A stretch of DNA of 55,780 bases from an uncultured Chitinophagaceae bacterium. Its GTDB lineage: Bacteria > Bacteroidota > Bacteroidia > Chitinophagales > Chitinophagaceae. The notes beneath the pieces are model-generated. The model did not search any database, had not been told where the DNA came from, and was given only the letters and a program-made list of their open reading frames with translations. This document shows positions 1 through 9,382 of this stretch, piece by piece; within the stretch, counting starts at the first letter, position 1; each line of letters begins with the position of its first letter. The stretch covers positions 1 to 55,780 of the forward strand of contig CAITVK010000067.1 in assembly GCA_903895845.1 (NCBI GenBank), given 5' to 3'. The translations under genes were made by a program, and so were the position numbers.

Positions 1-3000
1 AACGTTATCCTTGATATAAGCATCAACACCATTGCCTGTAAATTCAGATGCATCCAGTCTCAAAGTATAAGATGTGTTAGATTTAAGGTTATACAAATGA
101 ACTGGAAATTCGTCTGATACCGTTGGTAATGCGTATCCATTGATACTAACATCTTTGTTGTTGATGACAAATGCAATATTTTCTCCTCCGTTAGGGAATT
201 TAACAGCATCTTCGACTCCTATAGACTTGGAGAAATTATCACCAAACACTGATACCGCTCCATCTACGTTTGTATTATTCTTGTACAATCCAATCGCAAT
301 TCTATTTATTGGAGAAGATCCAAAAATCTTAGTTTGACTTTGTGTTGGCGCTTTATTGCTTTCATTGAATACAAGTTGTGGTGTGCCACTTGTACCGTTT
401 TCAACAAAGAAAGCTTGACCAGGCTGCAAATACCTTCCTATTTTTGAGAGTGGATTGCTAGAAGTATGTGCAAGTGCATTGTAACTAACAAATAACTGGT
501 ATCCATTACTCAAAAATGTTGGATCATTATACCAATAGCTAGCATTCATGTTTTGACTACCGCCATAAACAGCTTCCCAATCTACTACACTAGCATAAGG
601 ATTAGATATAAATGTAAATCCGTTTGTACCACTAGAAAGTCCGTAGGTAGACGGATAGTTACCACTAACCCCACTTGAAGTATAAGTAACAGTACCACTA
701 ATCAGATTACCTGTAGACCTCAATGTAGGTGCGGTTCTCATGTAGGTTAATTGTGTTAGCAAATCACCAGTTCTATCACCTCTTATATATATTCTGAAAC
801 CTTGATATGGATCGAGTGTAGTGCCCTTGGTAGTAAGCACAGAATCCCAGGTATTGTTGATGCAAGTGAACAATGAATGATTACCAGTGGCAGAATAATC
901 AAAGCCAGTGGTTGGGTCTGTGCCAAGAGTTGCCCCTTTGATACCCGTAATTTGTGTGCCATAGCCGTTTGTGTTTATACCACCCTCCTGCCAATTGGTG
1001 AAAATACTACCCGCATTTGCAATACCACCTGCACCAAGGTCTCTATATGAACGCAAGGCTGCAGGTATAAATCTTTGCACAGTAACAGAACCACTGATAG
1101 TACCACCCACTTGCCCAAGAACAGCAGTACCTGTTGAGGTTGACGCCAATGTAAGCTGATTGCCTGTATTGAGCGTTCCTCCATTTACATCTAGTTCTTG
1201 CGTGATTGACAAAGCACCAGAGATAGTGAGGCTACCACTAGACAAAATTACTTTGGCAATAGTGTTTGTACCAGAAGTAAGATTAAGGGTAGCGGTTCCA
1301 GTAGAACCAATATAACCACTTCCGGTTAATGAACCATTAGCAGTGAGTGTGTGACCATTCAAACTAACATTACCATCTATTTCGATAGAGCTTGCTGTTG
1401 CGTCTGCACTGAGTATTGGTTGATTAGAAGAAGTTGAAAGAATAAGCACCTTGATAGAACTGACAGGAACTGCATTCTTACTCCAGTTACTGGCAGTATT
1501 CCAGTCTGTAGAAGTAAGCCCCGTCCAGATGTTGGTATTGGCAGGTGCAATATAAGTAAACCCTGCTAAAGTAGCCGTACCCCCGTTTGCAGTAACACTT
1601 ATACTACCACTTGTTGCATTGGCTGGTACTATTGCTGTGATTGTTGTTGCATTGACTACCGTATAGGAACTTGCTGCTACACCTGCAAACTTTACAGCAG
1701 TTGCACCAGTAAAACCAGAACCAGTTATGGTTACAGTTGTACCTGCCAAAGCAGATGTAGGTGTAAAGGAAGCTATGGCGCAGGTATTTGTTGTGTTGAT
1801 TGTATATGTTTTGGTAGTAACACCATCTTGTGCAGTTACCAGAACACTGATTGTATTGTTTCCCGCATTTAATGATAATGAGCCAGATGCACTTCCACTA
1901 GTGACGCTGGAATAGCTTCCACTATTTGCCTTTACTTGCACTGTAGCATTTGCCTGATTTACTGTTGGAACTACATTAACACTAGATAAATTGCTAGGAA
2001 CACTTGCCGTGTAGTTTGTTACGCCACTCGCAAAAGTTGGACTCAAAGAAATACTTGTTCCGCCACTTAACCCATTAAACCATTTACCTTTCAAGTATGT
2101 AACAGCTGTTTGCAGATCAGTATTGTTCAAGCTGCTATTATAGTATAATATCTCCCCTATTTTCCCATTAGATGATTCTCCAATGTCCGAACTTCCCACA
2201 TACAATGCTTTAGTACCTGTTGATATTGATGTAGGGAAATTAGTTGACAAATTATTAGATGCCCCAGTTAAATCGTAAGTCCAATATTCAACTAAGTTAG
2301 TTCCATTGCCATTTTGTGTCAGCCTACCCGCCAAAATGTACGTATGTCCATTCGTTAACGGTTCTAATATCACTGAGTTATCATTATAAGTATGAAAACC
2401 TACACTATTGCTACCATCTGCATTGTGCCTCATAGACCAATCGTTATCATGATTTCCATGACACATAAAGTTACCCCAAGTCTGAATGGAACTATTGTAA
2501 TTAATTACCATAAAAATGGTAAGGTTCTGACTGGATATTGGAACCGAAGCATTAACAAAGCGTTTGCTGGAATTAAAATCTAGTGCTTGAACACCATTGA
2601 TTGTTGTAAGAACTGGCCCAGAGGAACTCTGTGTTAAATTATATCCATGCCCAGAAAGGTCATTCCATCCAGTAACTACTCCTCCCGATTGAATGAGGGA
2701 GGCGGTATTGGAAGCATCGTAATGCGCAAATACATTACTAGGAATTGCAGGAAGGCTTGAGAATGAAAGACCAGATAACGTAGCATCATTTGAAGGTTTG
2801 GAAACCGTTATTGTGTATGTGGCAGTGGCACCACTTTGTGCAGTTACCAAAACATTAACTGTATTGCTACCAACATTCAAACTCAGTCCACCGGAAGCAC
2901 TACCACTTATAACAGAAACGTAGCTTCCACCATTTACATTTACCTTTACAGTTGAAGTCCCAAGGGTTACTGTTGGTGTAACAGTAATGCTATTTGTACT

Positions 3001-5067
3001 AGAACTTACAGTAGCAGTGTAGGCCGTAGTTGAAGATGAAAAAGTTGGAGAAAGTGAGTTAGCAGTTGTAGACAAAGCAGACAAAGTTGCATTGTAAGAT
3101 ATATGACCGCCTACCCAATTGCTAGTGCTGCCAGATAAAGCAAAGCCGTTAAGTGTTCCATTTTGGTTATTTGGTGAAACATCGTACACTGTTGTTAAAC
3201 CAGTATTCGAACCTCCAGCAGTACCTTCATCAAAATTATAATAAAGCTTTAGACCGCTAGAAGAAGGACTTACATTACCCTGCATATCTATGCCGATTTG
3301 GCTAGAAGTCCTTGCATTACTCCAAACCATAAATTCATCCAACTGTCCAGATAAGCCTGTTTGATTATATGGAGGCCCTGTCATAGCTATGTCAAAGTTG
3401 GTAGCACTTAACGAGTTGGTACCAATGCCACCACTACCAGTTACGTCCACACCATTTATGTATATCTTCGAGTTAGATCCATTTACCACACAGGCTAGAT
3501 GTGTCCATGTATTATATTGGAACGCATTTGAATTAGACAAAAGTGTAGCTCCATTAACATAAAGCCTCATTTGTTTTGCACCATTGTTATCATCAATTAG
3601 CAATGTGTTATTATCAGCAGCACAAATTCTTCCTGCACCTTGTTTATAAATAAACCAAGTCTCAATCGTATATGGCTGCGGTATTGTAATATTATTTGTT
3701 CTTACATATTGACTTCCTTCGAAATCAAGGGCGTTATTAGTTCCTCCAGATGCTCTTGTTACTGTTACGGTATAAGTAGCTGTAGTTACACCATCAGAGG
3801 CAGTTACCACTGTATTTATCGTATTAGTACCTACACCTAATCCTATTGCCCCACTTGCGCTACCACTAGATACTGTTGTTCCGTTAACTGTAACTGTAGC
3901 ATTTACTTGATTAACAGTTGGTGTCAATGTTACATTGGTGGTACTAAATGGTACACTTGCAGTATAGCTTTTTGTTGCCGATGCAAAAGTTGGAGAAAGT
4001 GTCCCACTGCTAATTGCAAGCCCCGATAGCGTGGCATCGGTAGATAACCTTGTTACCGTTATAGTGTATGTATTGGTGCTGGCATCCTGTGCAGTTACCA
4101 AAACATTAATAGTATTGCTTCCTGTATTCAATGATAAAGCCCCACTTGCAGTACCACTAGTTACGCTAGTGTAGCTTCCTCCATTTACATTTACTTTTAC
4201 TGTTGATGTTCCAGTACTAACAGTTGGTGTTACTGTAACGCTACTTGTTGAACTGCTTACTGAAGCTGTATAATTGGTAGTTGCAGTAGCAAAAGAAGGC
4301 GATAATGTACCGCTACTGATACTTAAAGCAGAAAGAAATGCAGTAGTCGATGGTGTTACAGTAACACCAGAAGTTGCATAACTACTTCCATTTTGCCAGG
4401 TTCCAGTATTTCCATTGCTTGTAGCATCTAATACCGTGGTTCCACTTCCTTCGTTAAATTGATAATAGGCCGCCAATCCAGATGAAGAAGGAGAAACACT
4501 TACATTCATGTTAGCTTGTATCTGAGATTGTGTTCTTGCAACATTCCAAAGACGTAATTCATCCATTTGTCCATTAAACAGATTACAATTACAAGCGCCA
4601 GGTTGTTGCCTACCAATATTCATTTGACCCCCATCTTGTGTTGTATTAACCCCCGCAGTACCTGAAGCAACGCCATTTATATAGAAAGTAAGCGTACCGC
4701 CAGACAATGTTATAGCTACGTGTGTCCAAGTGTTTTGAGATACAGAACCTGTAGAATATTTCCAACTTCCAGTATTAGCATTATAGAAACCAAGATGATT
4801 GCCATTTCCGTTTGCGTTACATTGAAACAAATAGTCATAGTTTCCCTTATCTACAATTGTACAGTTACTTCCAGAATAGTTTACCCATGCCTCTATGGTG
4901 TAGGCAGAACCCAAATTGTTGGAAGAGCTATTGGGAACAGAGACGTACCGGGAGGCATTAAATACACCTGCATAATTAGTCTGTGCTTGCATCTTACTTG
5001 CAAATAAGCACATAGTCAAGACATAAAGTAGTAATACTTTAGCGAAGCGAGAGAAGAGTTGTACCAT
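1..5067 (-). CDS. Giant secreted LamG / cadherin-like multidomain protein (C-terminus outside window)
   Basis: The open frame runs from ATG at 5067 to base 1, 1689 codons, with no stop. Residues 1-29 form a signal peptide ending in KMQAQ. Domains in order, by eye: LamG/concanavalin-like (about 30-225), two cadherin-like beta-sandwich repeats with the LSGLxISSGTLSPxF signature (235-435), a second LamG (440-645), a third sandwich repeat (650-760), a further lectin-like domain (770-1000), a fourth sandwich repeat (1000-1090) and an IPT/TIG domain (about 1092-1170). From about 1175 the sequence matches the C-terminal platform of the giant protein at the other window end (IWTGxTxTDxxTxSNW, FTNWQEGGxxTNGYG). 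By homology I infer that the missing C-terminus carries a T9SS sorting domain. The likely role is cell-surface adhesion or glycan binding. No catalytic domain was recognised. Confidence 0.85.
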   Translation of the reverse strand, partial: MVQLFSRFAKVLLLYVLTMCLFASKMQAQTNYAGVFNASRYVSVPNSSSNNLGSAYTIEAWVNYSGSNCTIVDKGNYDYLFQCNANGNGNHLGFYNANTGSWKYSTGSVSQNTWTHVAITLSGGTLTFYINGVASGTAGVNTTQDGGQMNIGRQQPGACNCNLFNGQMDELRLWNVARTQSQIQANMNVSVSPSSSGLAAYYQFNEGSGTTVLDATSNGNTGTWQNGSSYATSGVTVTPSTTAFLSALSISSGTLSPSFATATTNYTASVSSSTSSVTVTPTVSTGTSTVKVNVNGGSYTSVTSGTASGALSLNTGSNTINVLVTAQDASTNTYTITVTRLSTDATLSGLAISSGTLSPTFASATKSYTASVPFSTTNVTLTPTVNQVNATVTVNGTTVSSGSASGAIGLGVGTNTINTVVTASDGVTTATYTVTVTRASGGTNNALDFEGSQYVRTNNITIPQPYTIETWFIYKQGAGRICAADNNTLLIDDNNGAKQMRLYVNGATLLSNSNAFQYNTWTHLACVVNGSNSKIYINGVDVTGSGGIGTNSLSATNFDIAMTGPPYNQTGLSGQLDEFMVWSNARTSSQIGIDMQGNVSPSSSGLKLYYNFDEGTAGGSNTGLTTVYDVSPNNQNGTLNGFALSGSTSNWVGGHISYNATLSALSTTANSLSPTFSSSTTAYTATVSSSTNSITVTPTVTLGTSTVKVNVNGGSYVSVISGSASGGLSLNVGSNTVNVLVTAQSGATATYTITVSKPSNDATLSGLSFSSLPAIPSNVFAHYDASNTASLIQSGGVVTGWNDLSGHGYNLTQSSSGPVLTTINGVQALDFNSSKRFVNASVPISSQNLTIFMVINYNSSIQTWGNFMCHGNHDNDWSMRHNADGSNSVGFHTYNDNSVILEPLTNGHTYILAGRLTQNGNGTNLVEYWTYDLTGASNNLSTNFPTSISTGTKALYVGSSDIGESSNGKIGEILYYNSSLNNTDLQTAVTYLKGKWFNGLSGGTSISLSPTFASGVTNYTASVPSNLSSVNVVPTVNQANATVQVKANSGSYSSVTSGSASGSLSLNAGNNTISVLVTAQDGVTTKTYTINTTNTCAIASFTPTSALAGTTVTITGSGFTGATAVKFAGVAASSYTVVNATTITAIVPANATSGSISVTANGGTATLAGFTYIAPANTNIWTGLTSTDWNTASNWSKNAVPVSSIKVLILSTSSNQPILSADATASSIEIDGNVSLNGHTLTANGSLTGSGYIGSTGTATLNLTSGTNTIAKVILSSGSLTISGALSITQELDVNGGTLNTGNQLTLASTSTGTAVLGQVGGTISGSVTVQRFIPAALRSYRDLGAGGIANAGSIFTNWQEGGINTNGYGTQITGIKGATLGTDPTTGFDYSATGNHSLFTCINNTWDSVLTTKGTTLDPYQGFRIYIRGDRTGDLLTQLTYMRTAPTLRSTGNLISGTVTYTSSGVSGNYPSTYGLSSGTNGFTFISNPYASVVDWEAVYGGSQNMNASYWYNDPTFLSNGYQLFVSYNALAHTSSNPLSKIGRYLQPGQAFFVENGTSGTPQLVFNESNKAPTQSQTKIFGSSPINRIAIGLYKNNTNVDGAVSVFGDNFSKSIGVEDAVKFPNGGENIAFVINNKDVSINGYALPTVSDEFPVHLYNLKSNTSYTLRLDASEFTGNGVDAYIKDNV

Positions 5068-5597
5068 TTTGTTGTTTTAAATGAATAAAAGTTGAAGATT
5101 AAAGCTATGAAAATTAACGTTTAGAGTTACAAGGCGAATGAGTGAAATCCTAGTGCAGGCAGTAGAAAGACTTAGAAGAAAGAGTCAATCAATTCTTTGT
5201 AGCTAAAACAGCAGATGATTAGATAGAAAAGATTGTCGGGGGTCCATTTTTGGGCAATTTGTTTTAACTAAATGAATCAATCGGGTTATTTTTCGTCACA
5301 AAACAAAATAAAATAAATGGAATAGCAAAATAAATTTCACTATTTGGTTATTACAAATAACAATTTTATCAAAAAAAATTATATATAAAATAGTTTTCTA
5401 TGATTTTGTTGCAAATAATGACCATTTTGTGTGCCTGCGAATTATAAAGCTGCACAAACAATTGCAATATCTAACTATAAGCCTTCACAAAATGAATTGT
5501 CGCTTTAAAGGAAGGAACATTTATTCCGTAAAAATAATTTGTTGCGCTTTTTTATCTTGATTCGGGTAGATAACAAATAGCTGGTTTGTATTAATTC
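5068..5597. other. Spacer upstream of the giant gene and downstream of cysM
   Basis: This is 530 bases of AT-rich sequence. It should hold the promoter of the giant gene, but I found no exact TAnnTTTG box on the minus strand. There is no convincing terminator for cysM, no ORF and no RNA gene. Confidence 0.5.
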
Positions 5598-6479
5598 TTA
5601 CTCAAATAAATCAGAAGATAAATACCTGTCTCCTCTGTCGCAGATGATGCAGACAATAACCCCTTCTGTCAGTTCTTTGCTGAGTTCTACTGCCGCGTGC
5701 ACACAACCTCCGCTACTCATCCCCGAAAATATTCCTTCTTCTTTGGCAAGGCGTTTTGCCATTATCCTGGCATCTGCTTCGCCCAATTCAATGGTTCTAT
5801 CTATGTTTTCGCGATGAAATATTGTGGGTAGATAGGCTTCTGGCCACTTGCGGATTCCTGGAATACGGGCCCCATCCGAAGGTTGACAACCCACAATCTG
5901 CACTGCTTTGTTTTGCTCTTTCAGGTATCTGGAAACACCCATTATCGTACCGGTGGTACCCATTGATGAAACAAAATGCGTGACTTTTCCATTGGTGTCA
6001 CGCCATATTTCGGGGCCAGTAGTGTTGTAGTGCATCTTGGGATTGTCTTCATTACCAAACTGATTCAACATTACATAGCCTCCTTCCGAAACCTTGCTAT
6101 TGGCATAGTCTATCGCTGCTTCCATAGAGCCTTCTTTTGGAGTCAAAATAACCTTTGCACCAAAGGCTTCCATCGTCAAAACCCGCTCCCTTGTTGCATC
6201 TTCGGGCATCACCAATTCTATTTCAATGCCAAAAAGACTTGCTATCAATGCCAAGGCAATACCGGTATTACCACTTGTTGCCTCTATCAGTTTATCGCCT
6301 GCTTTTATCTCGCCCCTATCCAACGCACCCTTAATCATCCCATGAGCAGCCCTGTCTTTCACGCTGCCTCCTGGGTTGTTGCCTTCTAGTTTAGCAAAGA
6401 TTTTTACGTTCTTGTTTACCGTAACATTCTTCAACTCAACAAGCGGGGTGTTACCAACCAAGTCTAATATTCCAGCCAT
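5598..6479 (-). CDS. cysM: Cysteine synthase B (O-acetylserine sulfhydrylase, CysM type)
   Basis: The 293-residue PLP enzyme should make cysteine from O-acetylserine and sulfide in the cytoplasm. Visible motifs are the PLP lysine Lys41 in GGSVKDRAA, the substrate loop TSGNTG at 68-73, the phosphate-binding GTTGT at 174-178, and FSGMSSGG near the C-terminus. The length suits CysM rather than the longer CysK. The ATG at 6479 opens directly into the conserved ILDLVGNTPLVEL. The gene lies downstream of lysC on the same strand, but a terminator and an inverted repeat separate them, so it probably has its own promoter. CysM enzymes may also use thiosulfate; that cannot be read from the sequence. 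Confidence 0.95.
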   Translation of the reverse strand: MAGILDLVGNTPLVELKNVTVNKNVKIFAKLEGNNPGGSVKDRAAHGMIKGALDRGEIKAGDKLIEATSGNTGIALALIASLFGIEIELVMPEDATRERVLTMEAFGAKVILTPKEGSMEAAIDYANSKVSEGGYVMLNQFGNEDNPKMHYNTTGPEIWRDTNGKVTHFVSSMGTTGTIMGVSRYLKEQNKAVQIVGCQPSDGARIPGIRKWPEAYLPTIFHRENIDRTIELGEADARIMAKRLAKEEGIFSGMSSGGCVHAAVELSKELTEGVIVCIICDRGDRYLSSDLFE

Positions 6480-6581
6480 AACTATTTCTTATCAAATACT
6501 ATAATAAAATCCTAAAAGTGCTGCGAAGATATTGTTTCATGCTTACTACTATGGTAAAATAGTAGAATGGCACACATAAAA

Positions 6582-6611
6582 AAAGCCGAAACTTATCAAT
6601 GTTCCGGCTTT
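6582..6611 (-). terminator. Rho-independent terminator of lysC
   Basis: An 11-bp stem (AAAGCCGAAAC with GTTCCGGCTTT, one mismatch) and an 8-base loop are followed on the minus strand by a run of seven T. It lies 139 bases beyond the lysC stop and upstream of cysM. Confidence 0.8.
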
Positions 6612-6663
6612 CCTTACGGAATAATACTATTCGCAACCATATATGCAATAGAAGGGAAAAATA

Positions 6664-6744
6664 AACACATAGGAACATAGATACATAGGTCAGATAGGTT
6701 AAGCATTTTTCTATGTGATCTATGTACCTATGTTTCTATGTGTT
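6664..6744. repeat. 34-bp imperfect inverted repeat built on CATAG units
   Basis: Arms 6664-6697 and 6711-6744 match at 30 of 34 positions and enclose a 13-base loop. Each arm contains three spaced CATAG units plus a fourth ATAG-type end. It begins a few bases after the lysC stop and precedes the terminator. It could be a miniature repeat element or a transcript-end structure. Confidence 0.75.
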
Positions 6745-6749
6745 AATTC

Positions 6750-8069
6750 CTATAACCCAAACAACCCTTTATTCAGCAATTGAAGGGTCTTTATTTTGTA
6801 TTCATTCGGTACTAGAATGGTTATGTTGTGGTGGCTGCCACCGTAGCTAACCATGCGCACAGGCACATCGGCAATGGCAGTAAAAAATTGCTGTAAAACG
6901 TGTTCTGTCTTAGCAATTTCATTACCAACTACAGAGATGATGGTCTGATTGTTATCAACCTCAACACTACCAAACTGTTCTAGTTCAGCCACAATTTCGT
7001 TTAAATACGCGTCGTTGTCTATCGTTACAGAAACGGCCACTTCGGAAGTGGTTACCACATCAATGCTGGTACGATATTTCTCAAATACTTCAAAAATCTT
7101 CCTCAAGAAACCATAAGCCAATAGCATCCGGCTACTCTTAATCCGGATGGCGATGATACCATCCTTAGCCGCAACCGCTTTCACACCAATGCTTCCAGCT
7201 TCTTCGGTAATGACTGTACCTTCCGCTTCTGGCTGCATGGTATTCAGCAATTTCACCGGAACATTGGTTTGTTGTGCAGGCCAGATGCAGGTAGGATGCA
7301 AAATCTTAGCACCGAAATACGCCAACTCAGCTGCTTCGTCAAAAGAGATTTGCTTGATAGGCATTGTCTTGTCCACAACCCTAGGATCGTTGTTGTGCAT
7401 GCCGTCTATGTCGGTCCAAATTTCGCAAACAGTCGCCTGAATTGCTGCTGCCACCAACGAAGCCGTGTAATCGCTACCACCTCTTTTCAGGTTGTCCACT
7501 TCGCCCTTTGCATTGCGGCAGATATAGCCCTGTGTGATGAACAATTTGGTTCCTGCAAAGCCTGCAAGTATCTCAGATAATTTTTCTTTGATATTTGCCA
7601 ACTGCGGTTCGCCGTTCTCATCAATGGTCATGAAGTCCAACGCTGGCAAGAATACGTGGGCAATCTTTTGTTCTTCTAAGAAAACGCAGAACAACTTGGT
7701 ACTCAACAATTCGCCTTGGGCAAGAATGTCTTTATTTAATGCTTCACTGAAAGAAATGCGAAGGATGATATTCAAAAATTCGAAGTGTTCGCTCACAATG
7801 GCATTCGCCTTTTTACGACCTTCTTCTGTGTTGGATAATAGCAAAACAAAGTCTCTGTAGTGCGCTTCCAACTTGTCAATCGCCGCTTTTGCGCCCTGCT
7901 TATCGTTTGCTGCCAGCAAGTCGCTGATGCCCACCAATGAGTTGGTGGTACCGCTCAAAGCACTCAACACTACTATTTTAGGCTCGTCGGTCTTTGTAAT
8001 CAACTGCGCTACCTGATGCATTCTTTCTGGCTTCCCAACACTGGTACCGCCGAACTTCATTATCTTCAT
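6750..8069 (-). CDS. lysC: Aspartate kinase (monofunctional)
   Basis: This enzyme phosphorylates aspartate, the first step to lysine, threonine, methionine and diaminopimelate. The 439-residue protein begins with the kinase motif KFGGTSVG at residues 5-12. It has RGGSDYTASL in the nucleotide site, a WTDIDGMHNNDPR segment, and two C-terminal ACT-type regions from about residue 300 (SVTIDNDAYL and ISVVGNEIA). There is no fused homoserine dehydrogenase, and the length and layout suit the LysC/AK-III type. The ACT regions imply feedback control by an amino acid, probably lysine. A good Bacteroidota promoter lies upstream at 8121-8151. An ATG three codons in (MKFGG) is an alternative start. Confidence 0.95.
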   Translation of the reverse strand: MKIMKFGGTSVGKPERMHQVAQLITKTDEPKIVVLSALSGTTNSLVGISDLLAANDKQGAKAAIDKLEAHYRDFVLLLSNTEEGRKKANAIVSEHFEFLNIILRISFSEALNKDILAQGELLSTKLFCVFLEEQKIAHVFLPALDFMTIDENGEPQLANIKEKLSEILAGFAGTKLFITQGYICRNAKGEVDNLKRGGSDYTASLVAAAIQATVCEIWTDIDGMHNNDPRVVDKTMPIKQISFDEAAELAYFGAKILHPTCIWPAQQTNVPVKLLNTMQPEAEGTVITEEAGSIGVKAVAAKDGIIAIRIKSSRMLLAYGFLRKIFEVFEKYRTSIDVVTTSEVAVSVTIDNDAYLNEIVAELEQFGSVEVDNNQTIISVVGNEIAKTEHVLQQFFTAIADVPVRMVSYGGSHHNITILVPNEYKIKTLQLLNKGLFGL

Positions 8070-8120
8070 AATACCTATTTATTCAACTAAAAATCAAACG
8101 AATATCCCCTTTTGGGGGTG

Positions 8121-8151
8121 CAAATATAAGTGTATGGTAGTTAGGATTCAA
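8121..8151 (-). promoter_or_regulatory. Promoter of lysC
   Basis: On the minus strand TTG (8149-8151), 20 bases and TATATTTG (8121-8128) match the Bacteroidota primary-sigma consensus. The leader between it and the lysC ATG contains a small C-rich/G-rich hairpin with an AAAA loop at about 8106-8119. Confidence 0.7.
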
Positions 8152-8209
8152 GTATATCCCCGTTAGGAATTGGTTTGACTGATTGGTTGGAGTTTTCAGC
8201 TAGTGTCTA

Positions 8210-8400
8210 ATACTCGTGCAAATGGGATATAAATACCAGTTAGAACACCCTAACAATTAAGCTACATAGGATACTGATGTTGTGTAAAGAACTAAAAGCA
8301 GAATATAGTATGTCAAGCCGAAACTACTGCTAAAAGAAAGCAGAAATGCTCATTTACTTCCGACTGCAAGGACTTTCTTAAACACATTTGTTGTGCGTTC
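8210..8400. repeat. Diverged copy (C) of the ~200-bp cassette-type palindromic element
   Basis: Read on the minus strand, TTTCTTTTAGCAGTAGTTTC then GGCTTGACATAC and a pyrimidine-rich GCTTTTAGTTCTT segment align with the middle of the copies at 9160-9380 and 10048-10262. The ends are less conserved. It lies just downstream of the small gene at 8410-8586. Confidence 0.5.
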
Positions 8401-8409
8401 GTGCTTTCG

Positions 8410-8586
8410 TCAAGCATGCTCAAACTCTTTTAAAGTTTTAGGCTCTTTTTGTTTACCAATTGTTCTCAATTTGTTTTTTTCTTTGTCCGCTTTTATGAAT
8501 GCACTTATAAGAAGCTCTTCTTCCTTAGTAAGCGGTTCCTGTCCGCCAATAAAATCTACGTCAAGTTGAGTAAGTTTATTTTTCAT
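8410..8586 (-). CDS. 58-aa hypothetical partner of the GNAT-like protein
   Basis: A 58-residue frame starts at ATG 8586 and stops at TGA 8410-8412. It begins MKNKLTQLDVDFIGGQEPLT and continues with a charged, helical KEEE...ADKEKNK segment and a lysine-rich tail. Its start overlaps the last 11 bases of the preceding gene (8576-9109), which suggests translational coupling. I recall similar short proteins with an xDxDFIGGQxPLTKEEE signature in other Bacteroidota, but name no family. No membrane segment or enzyme motif is present. A role as antitoxin or accessory subunit of the GNAT-like protein is inference from the gene arrangement. Confidence 0.7.
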   Translation of the reverse strand: MKNKLTQLDVDFIGGQEPLTKEEELLISAFIKADKEKNKLRTIGKQKEPKTLKEFEHA

Positions 8587-9109
8587 TTGAAAAGTATTTA
8601 TTGATGAGTTTTAATGCTGCTTTAGTGTCAATAATCATAATTCTTCCACCAACGTGCTTTGCACCTAATGAATCAGTATAATGTTGAACAAGTTGTGATT
8701 TAGAAAAGAATGACACGTTTCCTTCATGCCCCCTTTGAAAAGAAAGTTTACAAGCAAAAGCTACTAAATTGCTTGGAACACCTGCATAAACTTTTGATTT
8801 TCCTTTGTTGAAAGGGGCACTTTCAACAAGATGCATATAAACATGGTCGGACTTGATTTCTAAACTTATTAAACCTTGAATTACTGTTTGATTATTTACA
8901 ATAGTCAATTTGTAAACGTCTCTTTGTGGTTGTTTACATTCAAACTTCCAATCAAATTGCCAACTATTCTTCTTAATAACATTCTTTAAGTCCGAAACTG
9001 AAACCAAAGTTATGTCTGTAGCAAAACTGTCTCCTGATACAACGTTTTGTATTGAGTTAGTCAATTTGTCAACAATGAAATCAAGTCCTATGTTTTTTTG
9101 CTTTTTCAC
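8576..9109 (-). CDS. GNAT-like acetyltransferase-fold hypothetical protein
   Basis: The 177-residue cytoplasmic protein starts at GTG 9109. The C-terminal half looks like a GNAT fold: a beta strand with MHLVESAPFN, a Lys/Gly-rich turn, VPSNLVAFACKLSF as the helix after the cofactor loop, then EGNVSFFSKS and a closing GGRIMIID strand. The classical Q/RxxGxG/A acetyl-CoA loop is not clear, so activity is uncertain. The gene overlaps the 58-aa gene at 8410-8586 by 11 bases and is flanked on both sides by cassette-type repeats. Such a two-gene unit could be a toxin-antitoxin pair or an acetyltransferase with a partner. The fold assignment rests on pattern only. Confidence 0.75.
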   Translation of the reverse strand: MKKQKNIGLDFIVDKLTNSIQNVVSGDSFATDITLVSVSDLKNVIKKNSWQFDWKFECKQPQRDVYKLTIVNNQTVIQGLISLEIKSDHVYMHLVESAPFNKGKSKVYAGVPSNLVAFACKLSFQRGHEGNVSFFSKSQLVQHYTDSLGAKHVGGRIMIIDTKAALKLINKYFSNEK

Positions 9110-9159
9110 TCGGCGAATTTACTGATAACTTATATACTCGACAAATGAAATTAAGGTGT

Positions 9160-9380
9160 CACTTAGCATGACGTACAACGACTAAGTGTTTGGGAAGGTG
9201 CTTGACAAGTATGTTCCGTCTGCCGACCACTAAAGCTCAATACTTGTTACAAAAGCCAAATGTAAGAACCGAAGCCGAATAGTGTTACGTCAGCCGAAAC
9301 AAATGTTTAAAGAAAGTGCTGAAGCCGAGTTTGTTCCGTCCCCAGCCATATTTGCAATACTGATGTTAGCTGCTGTAATG
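9160..9380. repeat. Cassette-type ~210-bp imperfect palindromic element, copy A
   Basis: It shares long stretches with the copy at 10048-10262 in the same orientation: ATGTTCCGTCYGCCGACYAC, CTAAAGCTCAATWCTTGTTA, AAGCCGAGTTTGTTCCGTC and CCAGCCATATTTGCAATA. The outer ends carry CGTTGTACG-like and GCTAAC/GTTAGC boxes. It fills the gap between the genes at 8576-9109 and 9383-10042. The element is noncoding in every frame I checked. Confidence 0.8.
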
Positions 9381-9382
9381 GT

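Noticed and set aside
5756-6389. Plus-strand frames opposite cysM
   Set aside because: Shadows of a well-supported gene on the other strand.
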